Shown piece after piece: positions 1 through 7,781 of a DNA stretch of 48,396 bases; position 1 is the first letter of the stretch; each line of letters begins with the position of its first letter. The translations under genes and the position numbers were made by a program. The stretch spans positions 1 to 48,396 of the forward strand of contig CACXFB010000010.1 of NCBI GenBank assembly GCA_902766825.1, given 5' to 3'. Under the pieces are notes generated by a model that was not told the DNA's origin, did no database searches, and saw only the letters and a program-made list of their open reading frames with translations. Source of the DNA: an uncultured Lachnospiraceae bacterium. Its GTDB lineage: Bacteria; Bacillota; Clostridia; Lachnospirales; Lachnospiraceae.

Positions 1-1
1 T

Positions 2-247
2 ATGTGTAATTTAAGCTTGGACATAAAGTATAGAGCATGGGAAGCGGGAATGGAAAAAGGACGCGAAGAAGGAATAGAACAGGGAATGGAAAAAGGAATA
101 GAACAAGGACGAGAAGAAGAGAGGACATCATTAATCTGTCTCATGATTCTTCGCGGATTCAGTGAGGAGACGATTATTGATCTTGGCTTTACTAAGGATG
201 ATATTGAGAGAGCAAAGAAAATGGATGAAGAACAGACGTTATTATAA
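2..247 (+). CDS. C-terminal tail of a probable Rpn/PD-(D/E)XK nuclease-transposase family protein (5' truncated)
   Basis: The open frame runs in from the window edge, so the first ATG is probably internal and the protein is cut off. The visible 81 residues contain a charged repeat of the form EKGREEG/IEQGMEKG, then a short helical segment ending in GFTKDDIERAKK. This Glu/Lys/Gly helix followed by a small C-terminal helical module is typical of the tails of Rpn (PDDEXK_2) recombination-promoting nuclease/putative transposase proteins, which are abundant in Lachnospiraceae. Similar tails also occur on other proteins with coiled helices. The nuclease domain itself would lie outside the window, so the family call is inference. 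Confidence 0.5.
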   Translation: MCNLSLDIKYRAWEAGMEKGREEGIEQGMEKGIEQGREEERTSLICLMILRGFSEETIIDLGFTKDDIERAKKMDEEQTLL

Positions 248-318
248 AGTGGACAAAAACAATAATTGTATGGTACCATAATGAGCGGATTTTAATAAAA
301 ATACGGACGAGGTCAGTT

Positions 319-1890
319 ATGAAAAAAGTTAATAATAAAAATAACAAAAAGATTGTTAAAACAGGTACCATGCAAAGATTTGCAATGTCATTTCCGGCAG
401 CAGGGCTTGTTATTCTTATGGCAGGTGTTTTTCCGTTATTTTATACCAATAACTATATTAATATTATTCAATCAAAGAGATTTATTTTTGAAGTCATAAG
501 TATTATGACACTTGTGACGGCGGCAATTATAATTCTTGTTACAAGGGACATACATAGTTTTGTGGGAACTATTAATGAAAGAATTCCTAAGAGTAAGAAA
601 ATATGTATAGTTCTATTGTTGTTAGGACTTTTGATTTCTACACTGGTAAGTGATATGCCAATGAATTCACTTACTGCACCAGATGGAAGAAAATATGGAG
701 TTATCTTTATGCTTCTTTGCATATTTGCGTATGTTTTTACTGCAGCATTCTTTGTGCCGGGAAGATGGGTTATGTGGATTGTCTGTATAGTTAATGGGTT
801 TATGTCAATTCTTATTATTGCGGATAACTGGAAAAAAGATATTCTTGGTATGAAGTCCAATCTTGTGGATTATCAGTTTTCAAAATTCACGGGAACGATG
901 GGGAATATTAATATTAATGCATCATATTTTGCAATAATATTTCCGCTTGTTGTGACGGTGTTTTATATTTCAAAAAAAATGGGGGTAATCGAGAATGTTT
1001 TAATGATGATTTGCTGCATGCTGTTATTTGCAACAGGTCTTTGCATAAGAAGTGACAGCATAATATGGTGTACATTACTGTGTGTAGTAATAATCAATTT
1101 TAATTGTTATTTAGATGGTGACAAAGTCAGATATATAAAAATGGTGCTTATTAACGGGGCACTGGTGATGTCTTATTTTATTACGGGATGTTTTTATAAT
1201 TCCGACAGATATGAATCATATCATTTCAGTGAACTTGGTGTAAGTATGTGCAGAGGAAAGGGCTTGTATGCTATTACCGTATTGTTTGCAGTAAGCCTTA
1301 TTATGATGATTATAAAAATCAGATTCAAAGATTTTGATTTTACAAAGTCCTTTAAGGTAGGCACCATAGTTTTGTGTTGTATTATTGCAGCCGGAGCAAT
1401 TCTTATTATTGCAGCCAATATTTTTTCTTCATTTTTTGATAAGTCGCCATTATCAAAGCTTGTTATAAGCGAAAGTTTTGGAACTAACAGAGGTTACGTG
1501 TGGAAGAGAACAATATCCATGATAAAAAAAGAAGGTTTCGTTTATTTTGTAACCGGTCATGGAATGAACAGATTCTTTGTTCCGTTTTATAAATATTTTT
1601 ATGAAGAGATGATGTCAAGATTTACGAGTCCGTATATTGATGCACACAATGAGTTGCTGCAGATGCTTGTAACGACGGGAATAATGGGATGCGCAGGATA
1701 TATGGGAATGATGATTAGTGGTGTATATAACGGGGTGAAAAAATATGCGTCAAATCCACTTGTGCTTGTCGAAGTAATGGTTCTTTCTTCGTATCTTCTT
1801 CAGGGAATTGTGAATAATCCTCAGGTATTTACGCTGCCGTTAATATTCTTGTTTATGGGAGCAGTGAATAATCTTTGTGAAACAAAATGA
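319..1890 (+). CDS. O-antigen ligase-like polytopic membrane protein (Wzy_C type)
   Basis: A 523-residue protein with about 11-12 hydrophobic segments. A basic N-terminus (MKKVNNKNNKK) precedes the first membrane helix at about residues 25-45. The C-terminal third carries the Wzy_C-like pattern: an Arg-rich extracytoplasmic loop (NRGYVWKRT near 395), a GHGMNRFF motif, and DAHNELLQMLVTTGIMGC near 450, matching the HN..L......G..G signature of O-antigen ligases and polymerases. In Gram-positives this family is linked to surface polysaccharide or teichoic-acid-like glycan ligation. The acceptor cannot be inferred here because no glycosyltransferases are adjacent. The start follows GAGG at 310-313. 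The gene ends at a strong hairpin and appears to be monocistronic. Confidence 0.75.
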   Translation: MKKVNNKNNKKIVKTGTMQRFAMSFPAAGLVILMAGVFPLFYTNNYINIIQSKRFIFEVISIMTLVTAAIIILVTRDIHSFVGTINERIPKSKKICIVLLLLGLLISTLVSDMPMNSLTAPDGRKYGVIFMLLCIFAYVFTAAFFVPGRWVMWIVCIVNGFMSILIIADNWKKDILGMKSNLVDYQFSKFTGTMGNININASYFAIIFPLVVTVFYISKKMGVIENVLMMICCMLLFATGLCIRSDSIIWCTLLCVVIINFNCYLDGDKVRYIKMVLINGALVMSYFITGCFYNSDRYESYHFSELGVSMCRGKGLYAITVLFAVSLIMMIIKIRFKDFDFTKSFKVGTIVLCCIIAAGAILIIAANIFSSFFDKSPLSKLVISESFGTNRGYVWKRTISMIKKEGFVYFVTGHGMNRFFVPFYKYFYEEMMSRFTSPYIDAHNELLQMLVTTGIMGCAGYMGMMISGVYNGVKKYASNPLVLVEVMVLSSYLLQGIVNNPQVFTLPLIFLFMGAVNNLCETK

Positions 1891-1906
1891 TTTTAAAAAT
1901 ACATAA

Positions 1907-1949
1907 ATTATGCCGGTGTTGTTAATAATACCGGCATAATCTTTTTTTA
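1907..1949 (+). terminator. Intrinsic terminator after the O-antigen ligase-like gene
   Basis: A perfect 11-bp inverted repeat (arms 1907-1917 and 1930-1940, with core TGCCGGT/ACCGGCA) encloses a 12-nt loop and is followed by CTTTTTTTATTTT. This separates the ligase-like gene from spoVAD. Confidence 0.85.
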
Positions 1950-1976
1950 TTTTGTAAGCTGTAACAGGAGGGGACT

Positions 1977-3008
1977 ATGGCAGAAAACAGATTTAATAAG
2001 GATATTGGAAGACACAGTGTTGTTTTTGAAACGCCTGTGTATGTCAGGGGGTACGCATGTGTCGGCGGCAAAAAAGAGGGAGAAGGACCAATGGGAGAAT
2101 GCTTTGATTTGATTGAGCAGGATCCGTATTTTGGACAAAACACATGGGAGAAGGCGGAGAGCAGAATGCAGGAGCTTGCAATGACGTATGCTCTTCATAA
2201 GGCACAGTGTGAGGTAAAGGATATAAAGTATCTATTTGCGGGGGATTTGTTAGGACAGTTAATGGCTACATCATTTAGCGTCAATAAAATTGAAATTCCT
2301 CTTTTTGGTGTATACGGAGCATGCTCGACTTTTGGCGAGGCTATAGGTCTTGCTTCAATGGCGATTGACGGAGGGTTTGCAGGTAATACAATGGCACTTA
2401 CTTCAAGCCATTTTTCAGGGGCGGAGAAACAATTTAGATTCCCGCTTGACTATGGTAATCAAAGACCAAGAAGTTCCACATGGACAGTGACGGGAGCTGC
2501 AGGAATTGTTTTAAGTAACAGCAGACATGGCAGCAATGTATGTATAAAGGGAATAACAACGGGACATATTGAGGATTACGGTATAAAAGATTCGATGAAT
2601 ATGGGGGCTTGTATGGCCCCGGCTGCGGCATCCCTTATAGAATGTCATCTTGATGAATGGGACGTCACACCTGATTATTATGACAAAATAGTAACTGGGG
2701 ATCTTGGGAAGATAGGTAAGAAAATACTTATAGATATGCTTATGGCAAAAGGAATCAATATTGCCGGTAATCATATGGATTGCGGAATTGAAATATACGA
2801 CTGTAAGGAGCAGGACAGCCACTGTGGTGGAAGCGGATGTGCCTGCAGCGCATGTGTTTTGTGCAGTTTTCTGTTAAAAAAGCTGGAGAGAGGGGAATAC
2901 AAACGAATATTGTTTGTGCCAACGGGAGCACTCTTGTCCGGGACCAGCTTTAATGAGGGAAGCAGTATTCCGGCAATAGCACATGGTGTGGTGTTTGAAA
3001 GAATTTAG
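1977..3008 (+). CDS. spoVAD: Stage V sporulation protein AD
   Basis: A 343-residue protein that matches SpoVAD over its whole length. It has the thiolase/KAS III-like fold, with segments FETPVYVRGYACVGGKKEGEGPMGECFD near the N-terminus, YLFAGDLLGQLMATSF, GVYGACSTFGEAIGLA and the C-terminal GALLSGTSFNEGSSIPAIAHGVVFE. SpoVAD is part of the SpoVA channel in the spore inner membrane, which imports Ca-dipicolinate during sporulation and releases it at germination; SpoVAD binds dipicolinate. An AGGAGGGG ribosome binding site lies about 6 bases before the ATG. spoVAE follows after 23 bases. The usual upstream partner spoVAC is absent here, and the gene instead follows a terminator and a membrane polysaccharide gene. 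Expression is expected in the forespore, but no clear sigma-G promoter could be picked out. Confidence 0.95.
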   Translation: MAENRFNKDIGRHSVVFETPVYVRGYACVGGKKEGEGPMGECFDLIEQDPYFGQNTWEKAESRMQELAMTYALHKAQCEVKDIKYLFAGDLLGQLMATSFSVNKIEIPLFGVYGACSTFGEAIGLASMAIDGGFAGNTMALTSSHFSGAEKQFRFPLDYGNQRPRSSTWTVTGAAGIVLSNSRHGSNVCIKGITTGHIEDYGIKDSMNMGACMAPAAASLIECHLDEWDVTPDYYDKIVTGDLGKIGKKILIDMLMAKGINIAGNHMDCGIEIYDCKEQDSHCGGSGCACSACVLCSFLLKKLERGEYKRILFVPTGALLSGTSFNEGSSIPAIAHGVVFERI

Positions 3009-3031
3009 GAGATGATGAGGAGAGATTTGAA

Positions 3032-3388
3032 ATGATTTTTTTAAAAGCATTTATTGTAGGTGGAGTTATATGTGCGCTTGCGCAGGTTCTTATGGACAAA
3101 ACAAAACTTTTGCCGGGCAGGGTAATGGTAATCTTAGTTTGCTTTGGATGCCTGCTGTCAGCCATAGGACTTTATCAGCCTTTTGCAGACTGGGCAGGTG
3201 CCGGTGCAAGTGTGCCACTTATAGGATTTGGTAACAGTCTGTATCAGGGAATGAAAGACAGTGTAGACAGCAGAGGTTTTATAGGTCTGTTTGAAGGCGG
3301 ATTTACGGCATGTGCCGTGGGAGTGTCGGCAGCACTTGTTTTTGGGTACATTGCATCATGGTTTTTTGACTCTAAGGCAAAGGATTAA
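3032..3388 (+). CDS. spoVAE: Stage V sporulation protein AE
   Basis: A 118-residue, highly hydrophobic protein with about three or four membrane segments, characteristic of SpoVAE (the SpoVAEb type). Recognisable segments are AFIVGGVICALAQVL at the start and GLFEGGFTACAVGVSAALVFGYI near the C-terminus. It forms the membrane part of the dipicolinate channel together with SpoVAC and SpoVAD. It lies 23 bases downstream of spoVAD with a GAGGAGAG-type ribosome binding site, so the two are almost certainly co-transcribed. Length matches the family. Confidence 0.93.
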   Translation: MIFLKAFIVGGVICALAQVLMDKTKLLPGRVMVILVCFGCLLSAIGLYQPFADWAGAGASVPLIGFGNSLYQGMKDSVDSRGFIGLFEGGFTACAVGVSAALVFGYIASWFFDSKAKD

Positions 3389-3395
3389 ATATTAT

Positions 3396-3424
3396 TTGCT
3401 ATTGAATATTTTATGTACTATAAT
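3396..3424 (+). promoter_or_regulatory. Predicted sigma-A promoter for the BI-1 family gene
   Basis: TTGCTA (3396-3401), a 17-base spacer and TATAAT (3419-3424) lie about 65 bases before the start codon at 3489. Confidence 0.6.
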
Positions 3425-3488
3425 ATAAGTCGTATCTTTTTGTGTTTTAATAAAATAGAAGGGGAAGCCTTTCTAAAAAGGAGGACTT

Positions 3489-4298
3489 ATGAACGATAAT
3501 AATTACAAATCATTTAGCGGAAGCGATTCAAATGGATACAATCCATACGCAAATAACCGTAATGAAAACACATATGGAAGCAACGGATACTATACAGGAG
3601 GCAGCACAGGATTTAATGATTTTGAGGAACCTTATGTAGACCGTACATCTTTTGCAACCACAGTTGCTTCGGCAAATGCAGTTTCTTTGTCATTTATATA
3701 TATGGCAATAGCTCTTATTATTTCGGCGGTAACTGCTTTGGGTGTATATAGCTCAGGCGTGGTGTACAGTGAAGGATTCTTTGCAGTAGCTAAGGTTACA
3801 TTGTTTGTTGAATTCTTTATTATTTTAGGAGCTAATAAAGCGCTTAACAAGAGAAATGAAGCTCTTGCAGCTATATTGGGTATATCATATGCAATATGTA
3901 CCGGTTTTGTGTGTTCAGTTTTATTTGCGGTTTATGATGCAGGCTCAATAGTATTTTTATTTGTTGTAACAGCTGCTATGTTTGCTGTTATAGGTATATT
4001 TGCATATACAACCAAGAAAGATCTTACTGTACTTGGTGTAATTGGTTATATGGGACTTTTTGCAGCAATTATTGTTGGAATTGTAATGGCATTTATAGGT
4101 ACTGACAGTGCATTACTCAGCGCTATTGTGCTTGCATTGTTCATTGGAATTACAGCATATGATATTCAGAAAATTAAATCACTTGCAAACAGTGGTGTGG
4201 CAGTGAAGACAGTTGCTCTTTTTGGAGCACTTACTCTTTACCTTGATTTTGTAAATATATTCTTGAAATTACTTGCTCTTTTTGGAAAAAGAAAGTAA
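3489..4298 (+). CDS. Bax inhibitor-1/YccA family membrane protein
   Basis: A 269-residue protein. The first ~45 residues are polar and rich in Asn, Tyr and Gly (low complexity, cytoplasmic), followed by seven hydrophobic segments from about residue 65. The last two segments carry the family hallmark: an acidic, glycine-containing GITAYDIQKIK stretch near 220 and GALTLYLDFVNIFLKLLALFG near the C-terminus. The family (YbhL/YccA/YetJ) comprises pH-sensitive calcium-leak or membrane quality-control proteins; the precise role here is unknown. It has its own promoter, a strong AAAAAGGAGG site, and is followed after 24 bases by the penicillin-binding protein gene, so the two probably form an operon. 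Confidence 0.85.
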   Translation: MNDNNYKSFSGSDSNGYNPYANNRNENTYGSNGYYTGGSTGFNDFEEPYVDRTSFATTVASANAVSLSFIYMAIALIISAVTALGVYSSGVVYSEGFFAVAKVTLFVEFFIILGANKALNKRNEALAAILGISYAICTGFVCSVLFAVYDAGSIVFLFVVTAAMFAVIGIFAYTTKKDLTVLGVIGYMGLFAAIIVGIVMAFIGTDSALLSAIVLALFIGITAYDIQKIKSLANSGVAVKTVALFGALTLYLDFVNIFLKLLALFGKRK

Positions 4299-4322
4299 TT
4301 AAGCCGAAAGGATGTAGCATGT

Positions 4323-6659
4323 ATGGATTACAGTAAAAGAGGTGTTATGCTTCAACAAAAAAGATTAAAGTCAAACAGTCAGAGAATGGCTACAAAGTCA
4401 GGACTGTGGGTTATAAGACTCGCAATTGTTTTTGTTGTTGCAATATGCTTTGTGGTTATATTTTTACTGATGGGAACAATAAAAGGACTTTTTGCTTCAG
4501 CACCAAGTCTTGACGATATTGAAATTGCACCTACGAGTTATTTTACTACTGTGTACGATAATGAAGGGAATGTAATAAAATATCTTGTTGGTAGTGATGC
4601 TAACAGAGAGGCAATAGATTCTCTGGATGAGATACCTGATTATGTTTACAATGCTTTTATCGCAATTGAGGATGAGAGATTCTTCCAGCATGATGGTATT
4701 GATGTAAGAGGTATCCTAAGAGCAGGATACGGAAGCGTACTTGGAGGAGATCTTGATCAGGGTGCCAGTACGATTACCCAGCAGCTCATAAAGAACCTTG
4801 TTTTTGAAGGTGGTAATGAGAAAAGTGATGCTGCAAAGATTAAGAGAAAGATTCAGGAACAGTATCTTGCGGTAAAGCTTGAGGGTAAGATGGACAAAGA
4901 TGAAATCTTGCTTAACTACCTTAATACAATTAACTTAGGTGCCAATACATTAGGTGTGCAGACTGCATCTAAGAGATATTTTAATAAGAATGCTTCTGAT
5001 CTTACTATATCAGAGGTAGCGGTAATAGCAGCAACGACTTCTAACCCGTCTGCTTACAGCCCGATAGATTTTCCGGCTGCCAATGCCAGAAGAAGGGCAA
5101 TTGTTCTTAAGAACATGAATACCTTTGGGTTCATAACAGATGAAGAATATCAGGAAGCTTTGGATGATAATGTGTATGAGAGAATTGATGAGATTAATTC
5201 TCTGTATAAAGAGACAGATAAGACAGTAAATTCATATTTTGTTGATGCACTGTATTATCAGGTTATTAACGATCTTGAACAGATTGGATATGATTACAAT
5301 CAGGCTGTTAACAAGATTTACAGAGGCGGACTTCATATCTATTCGACACAAGATCCTGTAATGCAAAAAATTTGCGATGAGGAAGTTAACAATCTTGATA
5401 ATTTTCCATTTGAATATGACAGCATTAAATATGAGTTGACTTATGCACTTTCTGTTGAGCTTCCGGATGGAGAGACTAAGAACTTTTCAGAAGGTAATTT
5501 GAAGAATTACTTTATCGATGTTGTCGGTGACAGTGATTTTAATCTTTTCTTTAAAGAGAAAGAAGATGCAACTCCTTATATAGAAAAGTATAAAGAGTAT
5601 GTTCTTAATAAGTACGAGGCAAAATATATACTCGACAGAGCTACATTTACACTGCAGCCTGAGGTTTCATTTACACTTATTGATCAGTATACAGGTCAGG
5701 TTAAGGCGATTGTAGGTGGACGTGGTGAAAAGACAGCCAGTCTTACTCTTAACAGAGCAAGTACATCACAAAGACAGCCAGGTTCAACATTTAAGGTTGT
5801 ATCAGCTTTCCTTCCTGCGATTGATAAATGTGGTGAGACTCTTGCAACAACACATCTTGATGCTCCTTATGAGTACAAGAATGGAAGACCTATTAAGGAT
5901 TGGAGAAGTTACTATAAAGGTGACATTACAATCAGAGAGAGTATATGGGATTCTAACAACGTAACATCTGTTAAGACACTTGAGGAAGTCGGACTTGAGA
6001 CTTCATATTCATATCTTAAAAATCTTGGTTTTACAACACTTGTTGCTGAGGATATGGACCTTCCTCTTGCTCTTGGTGGTCTTACCTACGGTGTAACCAA
6101 TGTGGAACTTACGGCGGCATATGCTTCTATAGCTAACGGTGGATACTATTTTGAACCTACATATTACACAAAGATTGTGGATATGGATGGTAATGTCCTT
6201 ATAGATAAGACAAATCGTGCCGGAAGACAGGTTATGTATTCTTCGACAGCATATCTTCTTACTTCAGCAATGGAAGATGTTGTTACAAAGGGAACGGGAA
6301 CGCCTGCTAACTTTGATTACAATGATATTCCTATTGCGGGAAAGACGGGTACAACATCAAGCACATACGACTTATGGTTTGCAGGTTATACACCATATCT
6401 TACAGCATCCATCTGGAGCGGATATGATAACAATAATTCAAAGCAGACTGATGCAACATATCATAAGACGTTGTGGGCAAAGATAATGAAGAGAATACAT
6501 GAGACTGCCCAGTATCCAACAAGAGATTTTGAGAAGCCGGATACGGTTGTTGAAGTAAATGTCTGTGCAAGGTGCGGAGGTCTTGCAAACAGTCACAGCA
6601 AGACAATAACAGAGTACTTTGCAAAAGGTACTGAACCTGAAAAGGGCTGCGGATGTTAA
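4323..6659 (+). CDS. Class A (PBP1a-type) penicillin-binding protein: peptidoglycan glycosyltransferase/transpeptidase
   Basis: A 778-residue bifunctional cell-wall synthase. A basic cytoplasmic N-terminus and one membrane anchor (about residues 28-53) precede a GT51 glycosyltransferase domain with EDERFFQHDGID (catalytic Glu116), QGASTITQQLIKN and a KIQEQYLAVKLE helix. The transpeptidase domain has all three motifs: S488-T-F-K491 (in RQPGSTFK), S544-N-N and K674-T-G-T. The C-terminal end has a Cys-rich tail (CARCGG, then GCGC) that is not part of the catalytic domains and could bind metal or form disulfides. The ribosome binding site GAAAGGA lies 11-12 bases before the ATG; an out-of-frame ATG overlaps just upstream. 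It is probably co-transcribed with the BI-1 gene. Confidence 0.93.
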   Translation: MDYSKRGVMLQQKRLKSNSQRMATKSGLWVIRLAIVFVVAICFVVIFLLMGTIKGLFASAPSLDDIEIAPTSYFTTVYDNEGNVIKYLVGSDANREAIDSLDEIPDYVYNAFIAIEDERFFQHDGIDVRGILRAGYGSVLGGDLDQGASTITQQLIKNLVFEGGNEKSDAAKIKRKIQEQYLAVKLEGKMDKDEILLNYLNTINLGANTLGVQTASKRYFNKNASDLTISEVAVIAATTSNPSAYSPIDFPAANARRRAIVLKNMNTFGFITDEEYQEALDDNVYERIDEINSLYKETDKTVNSYFVDALYYQVINDLEQIGYDYNQAVNKIYRGGLHIYSTQDPVMQKICDEEVNNLDNFPFEYDSIKYELTYALSVELPDGETKNFSEGNLKNYFIDVVGDSDFNLFFKEKEDATPYIEKYKEYVLNKYEAKYILDRATFTLQPEVSFTLIDQYTGQVKAIVGGRGEKTASLTLNRASTSQRQPGSTFKVVSAFLPAIDKCGETLATTHLDAPYEYKNGRPIKDWRSYYKGDITIRESIWDSNNVTSVKTLEEVGLETSYSYLKNLGFTTLVAEDMDLPLALGGLTYGVTNVELTAAYASIANGGYYFEPTYYTKIVDMDGNVLIDKTNRAGRQVMYSSTAYLLTSAMEDVVTKGTGTPANFDYNDIPIAGKTGTTSSTYDLWFAGYTPYLTASIWSGYDNNNSKQTDATYHKTLWAKIMKRIHETAQYPTRDFEKPDTVVEVNVCARCGGLANSHSKTITEYFAKGTEPEKGCGC

Positions 6660-6679
6660 TAACTAAAGCAGAATTAATG

Positions 6680-6710
6680 AATGCCTGCGATTTATTCGCA
6701 GGCATTTAAT
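6680..6710. terminator. Hairpin after the penicillin-binding protein gene
   Basis: A perfect 11-bp inverted repeat (6680-6690 and 6696-6706, core GCCTGCGA/TCGCAGGC) with a 5-base loop lies 20 bases after the stop codon. Only three T residues follow, so it is a weak or symmetrical terminator rather than a textbook one. Confidence 0.55.
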
Positions 6711-6771
6711 ATATTAAAATCTTATCATCCGGATTTGGAATATGATACGAAAAAATGAATTGAGGAATTAT

Positions 6772-7419
6772 ATGTACAAAGAAGTGTTCAAAGGCGGAGT
6801 TGGGGAGATAGTTGAGAAAAAATCCAGATTTATAGCAAGTGTATTTCCTGTTTCCACTGAAGAGGAAGCAATTGATATAATTAATCAGTTAAAGAAGAAA
6901 TACTGGGATGCGCGCCATAACTGTTATGCATATGTCTGCGGACATAATGATGATGTGGTAAGATTCAGTGATGACGGTGAACCTGCACAGACAGCCGGAA
7001 AACCTATGCTTGATATTCTTATGTCTGAAAATGTGAAGAATATTCTTGTTGTCGTAACAAGATACTTTGGAGGGGTACTTCTTGGCACAGGCGGTCTTGT
7101 GCGTGCGTACCAGCAGGCAACGAAAGAAGGACTTAAAAACAGTACCGTTCTTGAGATGGAAGACAGCTATGTGCTTGAGATTACTACGGATTACACAGAC
7201 GTTGGAAAGATAAAGTACATATGTGCATCATACGATGCAAAAGAAGTTAATTGTGAATATGGACAGTATGCGGTAACTACAGTTGTTGTAAGTGCGAATA
7301 ATAAGCCTGCATTTGTTGATAAGCTCACACAGGCAACATCAGCAAGAGCTAAAGTGGATGAGAAGGAAAGAGGATTTTACCATGCATATGGAACGGATAT
7401 AATTAAAAGCAGAGGATAG
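6772..7419 (+). CDS. yigZ: YigZ/IMPACT family protein
   Basis: A two-domain IMPACT-family protein (215 residues from this start). The N-terminal domain contains KSRFIASVFPV, DARHNCYAYVCG, RFSDDGEPAQTAGKPML and VVVTRYFGGVLLGTGGLVRAYQ, which are the family hallmarks. The C-terminal ferredoxin-like domain ends with GFYHAYG. Biochemical function is unsettled; a role in translation stress or ribosome-associated regulation is proposed from yeast and mammalian IMPACT. An upstream in-frame ATG at 6742 lacks a ribosome binding site, whereas GAGGA at 6762-6766 serves the ATG at 6772, which also gives the usual family start. The stop codon lies inside a hairpin shared with the opposite-strand gene. Confidence 0.88.
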   Translation: MYKEVFKGGVGEIVEKKSRFIASVFPVSTEEEAIDIINQLKKKYWDARHNCYAYVCGHNDDVVRFSDDGEPAQTAGKPMLDILMSENVKNILVVVTRYFGGVLLGTGGLVRAYQQATKEGLKNSTVLEMEDSYVLEITTDYTDVGKIKYICASYDAKEVNCEYGQYAVTTVVVSANNKPAFVDKLTQATSARAKVDEKERGFYHAYGTDIIKSRG

Positions 7420-7433
7420 GATTTATCCTCTGC
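7409..7433. terminator. Bidirectional terminator between convergent genes
   Basis: A perfect 10-bp stem (GCAGAGGATA at 7409-7418, TATCCTCTGC at 7424-7433) with a 5-base loop. The yigZ stop codon lies at 7417-7419 within the left arm and loop, and the stop codon of the opposite gene starts at the last base of the right arm. On the minus strand the stem is followed by TTTTAATT. Confidence 0.7.
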
Positions 7434-7603
7434 TAAATAAATTGGTTTCTTACGCTATCATAACTGTAATCAATGGAAGCAAGAGTGTTTATCAGCTCTT
7501 CCTTGTTGATAGCTTCGCTGTTACACAGATCATCAATACTGCTGTAATAGTCGCGAAGTTTAAGATTAATGTAGCTAAGAAGCATAACAGGATCCTTTGG
7601 CAT
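7433..7603 (-). CDS. Small DUF4250 domain protein (56 aa)
   Basis: A short minus-strand gene below the usual ORF-length cutoff. The start ATG (7603-7601) is preceded on the minus strand by AAAAAGGAGGATATT, an excellent ribosome binding site. The 56-residue product begins MPKDPVMLLSYINLKLRDYY and continues with SSIDDLCN and INKEELINTLASIDYSYD. This N-terminal PKDPVMLLS(Y/F)xNxKLRD(Y/F)Y pattern and the length match DUF4250, a small uncharacterised Firmicutes family. It is convergent with yigZ and shares its terminator. Function is unknown; it has no membrane segment or Cys pair. Confidence 0.82.
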   Translation of the reverse strand: MPKDPVMLLSYINLKLRDYYSSIDDLCNSEAINKEELINTLASIDYSYDSVRNQFI

Positions 7604-7713
7604 AATATCCTCCTTTTTTACAATCTGAGATAATATTGTTATACAGTAACGCTAAACAGTTACAGTATAAATACAGTAATAAATTAATGCAAGAAATAAT
7701 AACATTAACTTTT

Positions 7714-7742
7714 TTGACACTCACCAAAAAAAACGTTACAAT
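7714..7742 (+). promoter_or_regulatory. Strong predicted sigma-A promoter for the truA-like gene
   Basis: TTGACA (7714-7719), a 17-base spacer and TACAAT (7737-7742). A small inverted repeat, CGTAA-N3-TTACG, follows just after the expected transcription start. Confidence 0.75.
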
Positions 7743-7781
7743 GTCACTACGTAAACATTACGCCATGAAATGGAGATTAAC

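Noticed and set aside
269-280. 12-bp palindrome TATGGTACCATA before the O-antigen ligase-like gene
   Set aside because: No promoter hexamers with proper spacing could be placed around it, so an operator role is not supported.
1922-2198. Minus-strand open frames opposite spoVAD
   Set aside because: They are shadows of the spoVAD coding frame, lack ribosome binding sites and have no recognisable protein.
7442-7633. Plus-strand open frame of 63 codons after yigZ
   Set aside because: No plus-strand ribosome binding site, and it is antisense to the DUF4250 gene, which has a strong site and a recognisable protein signature.
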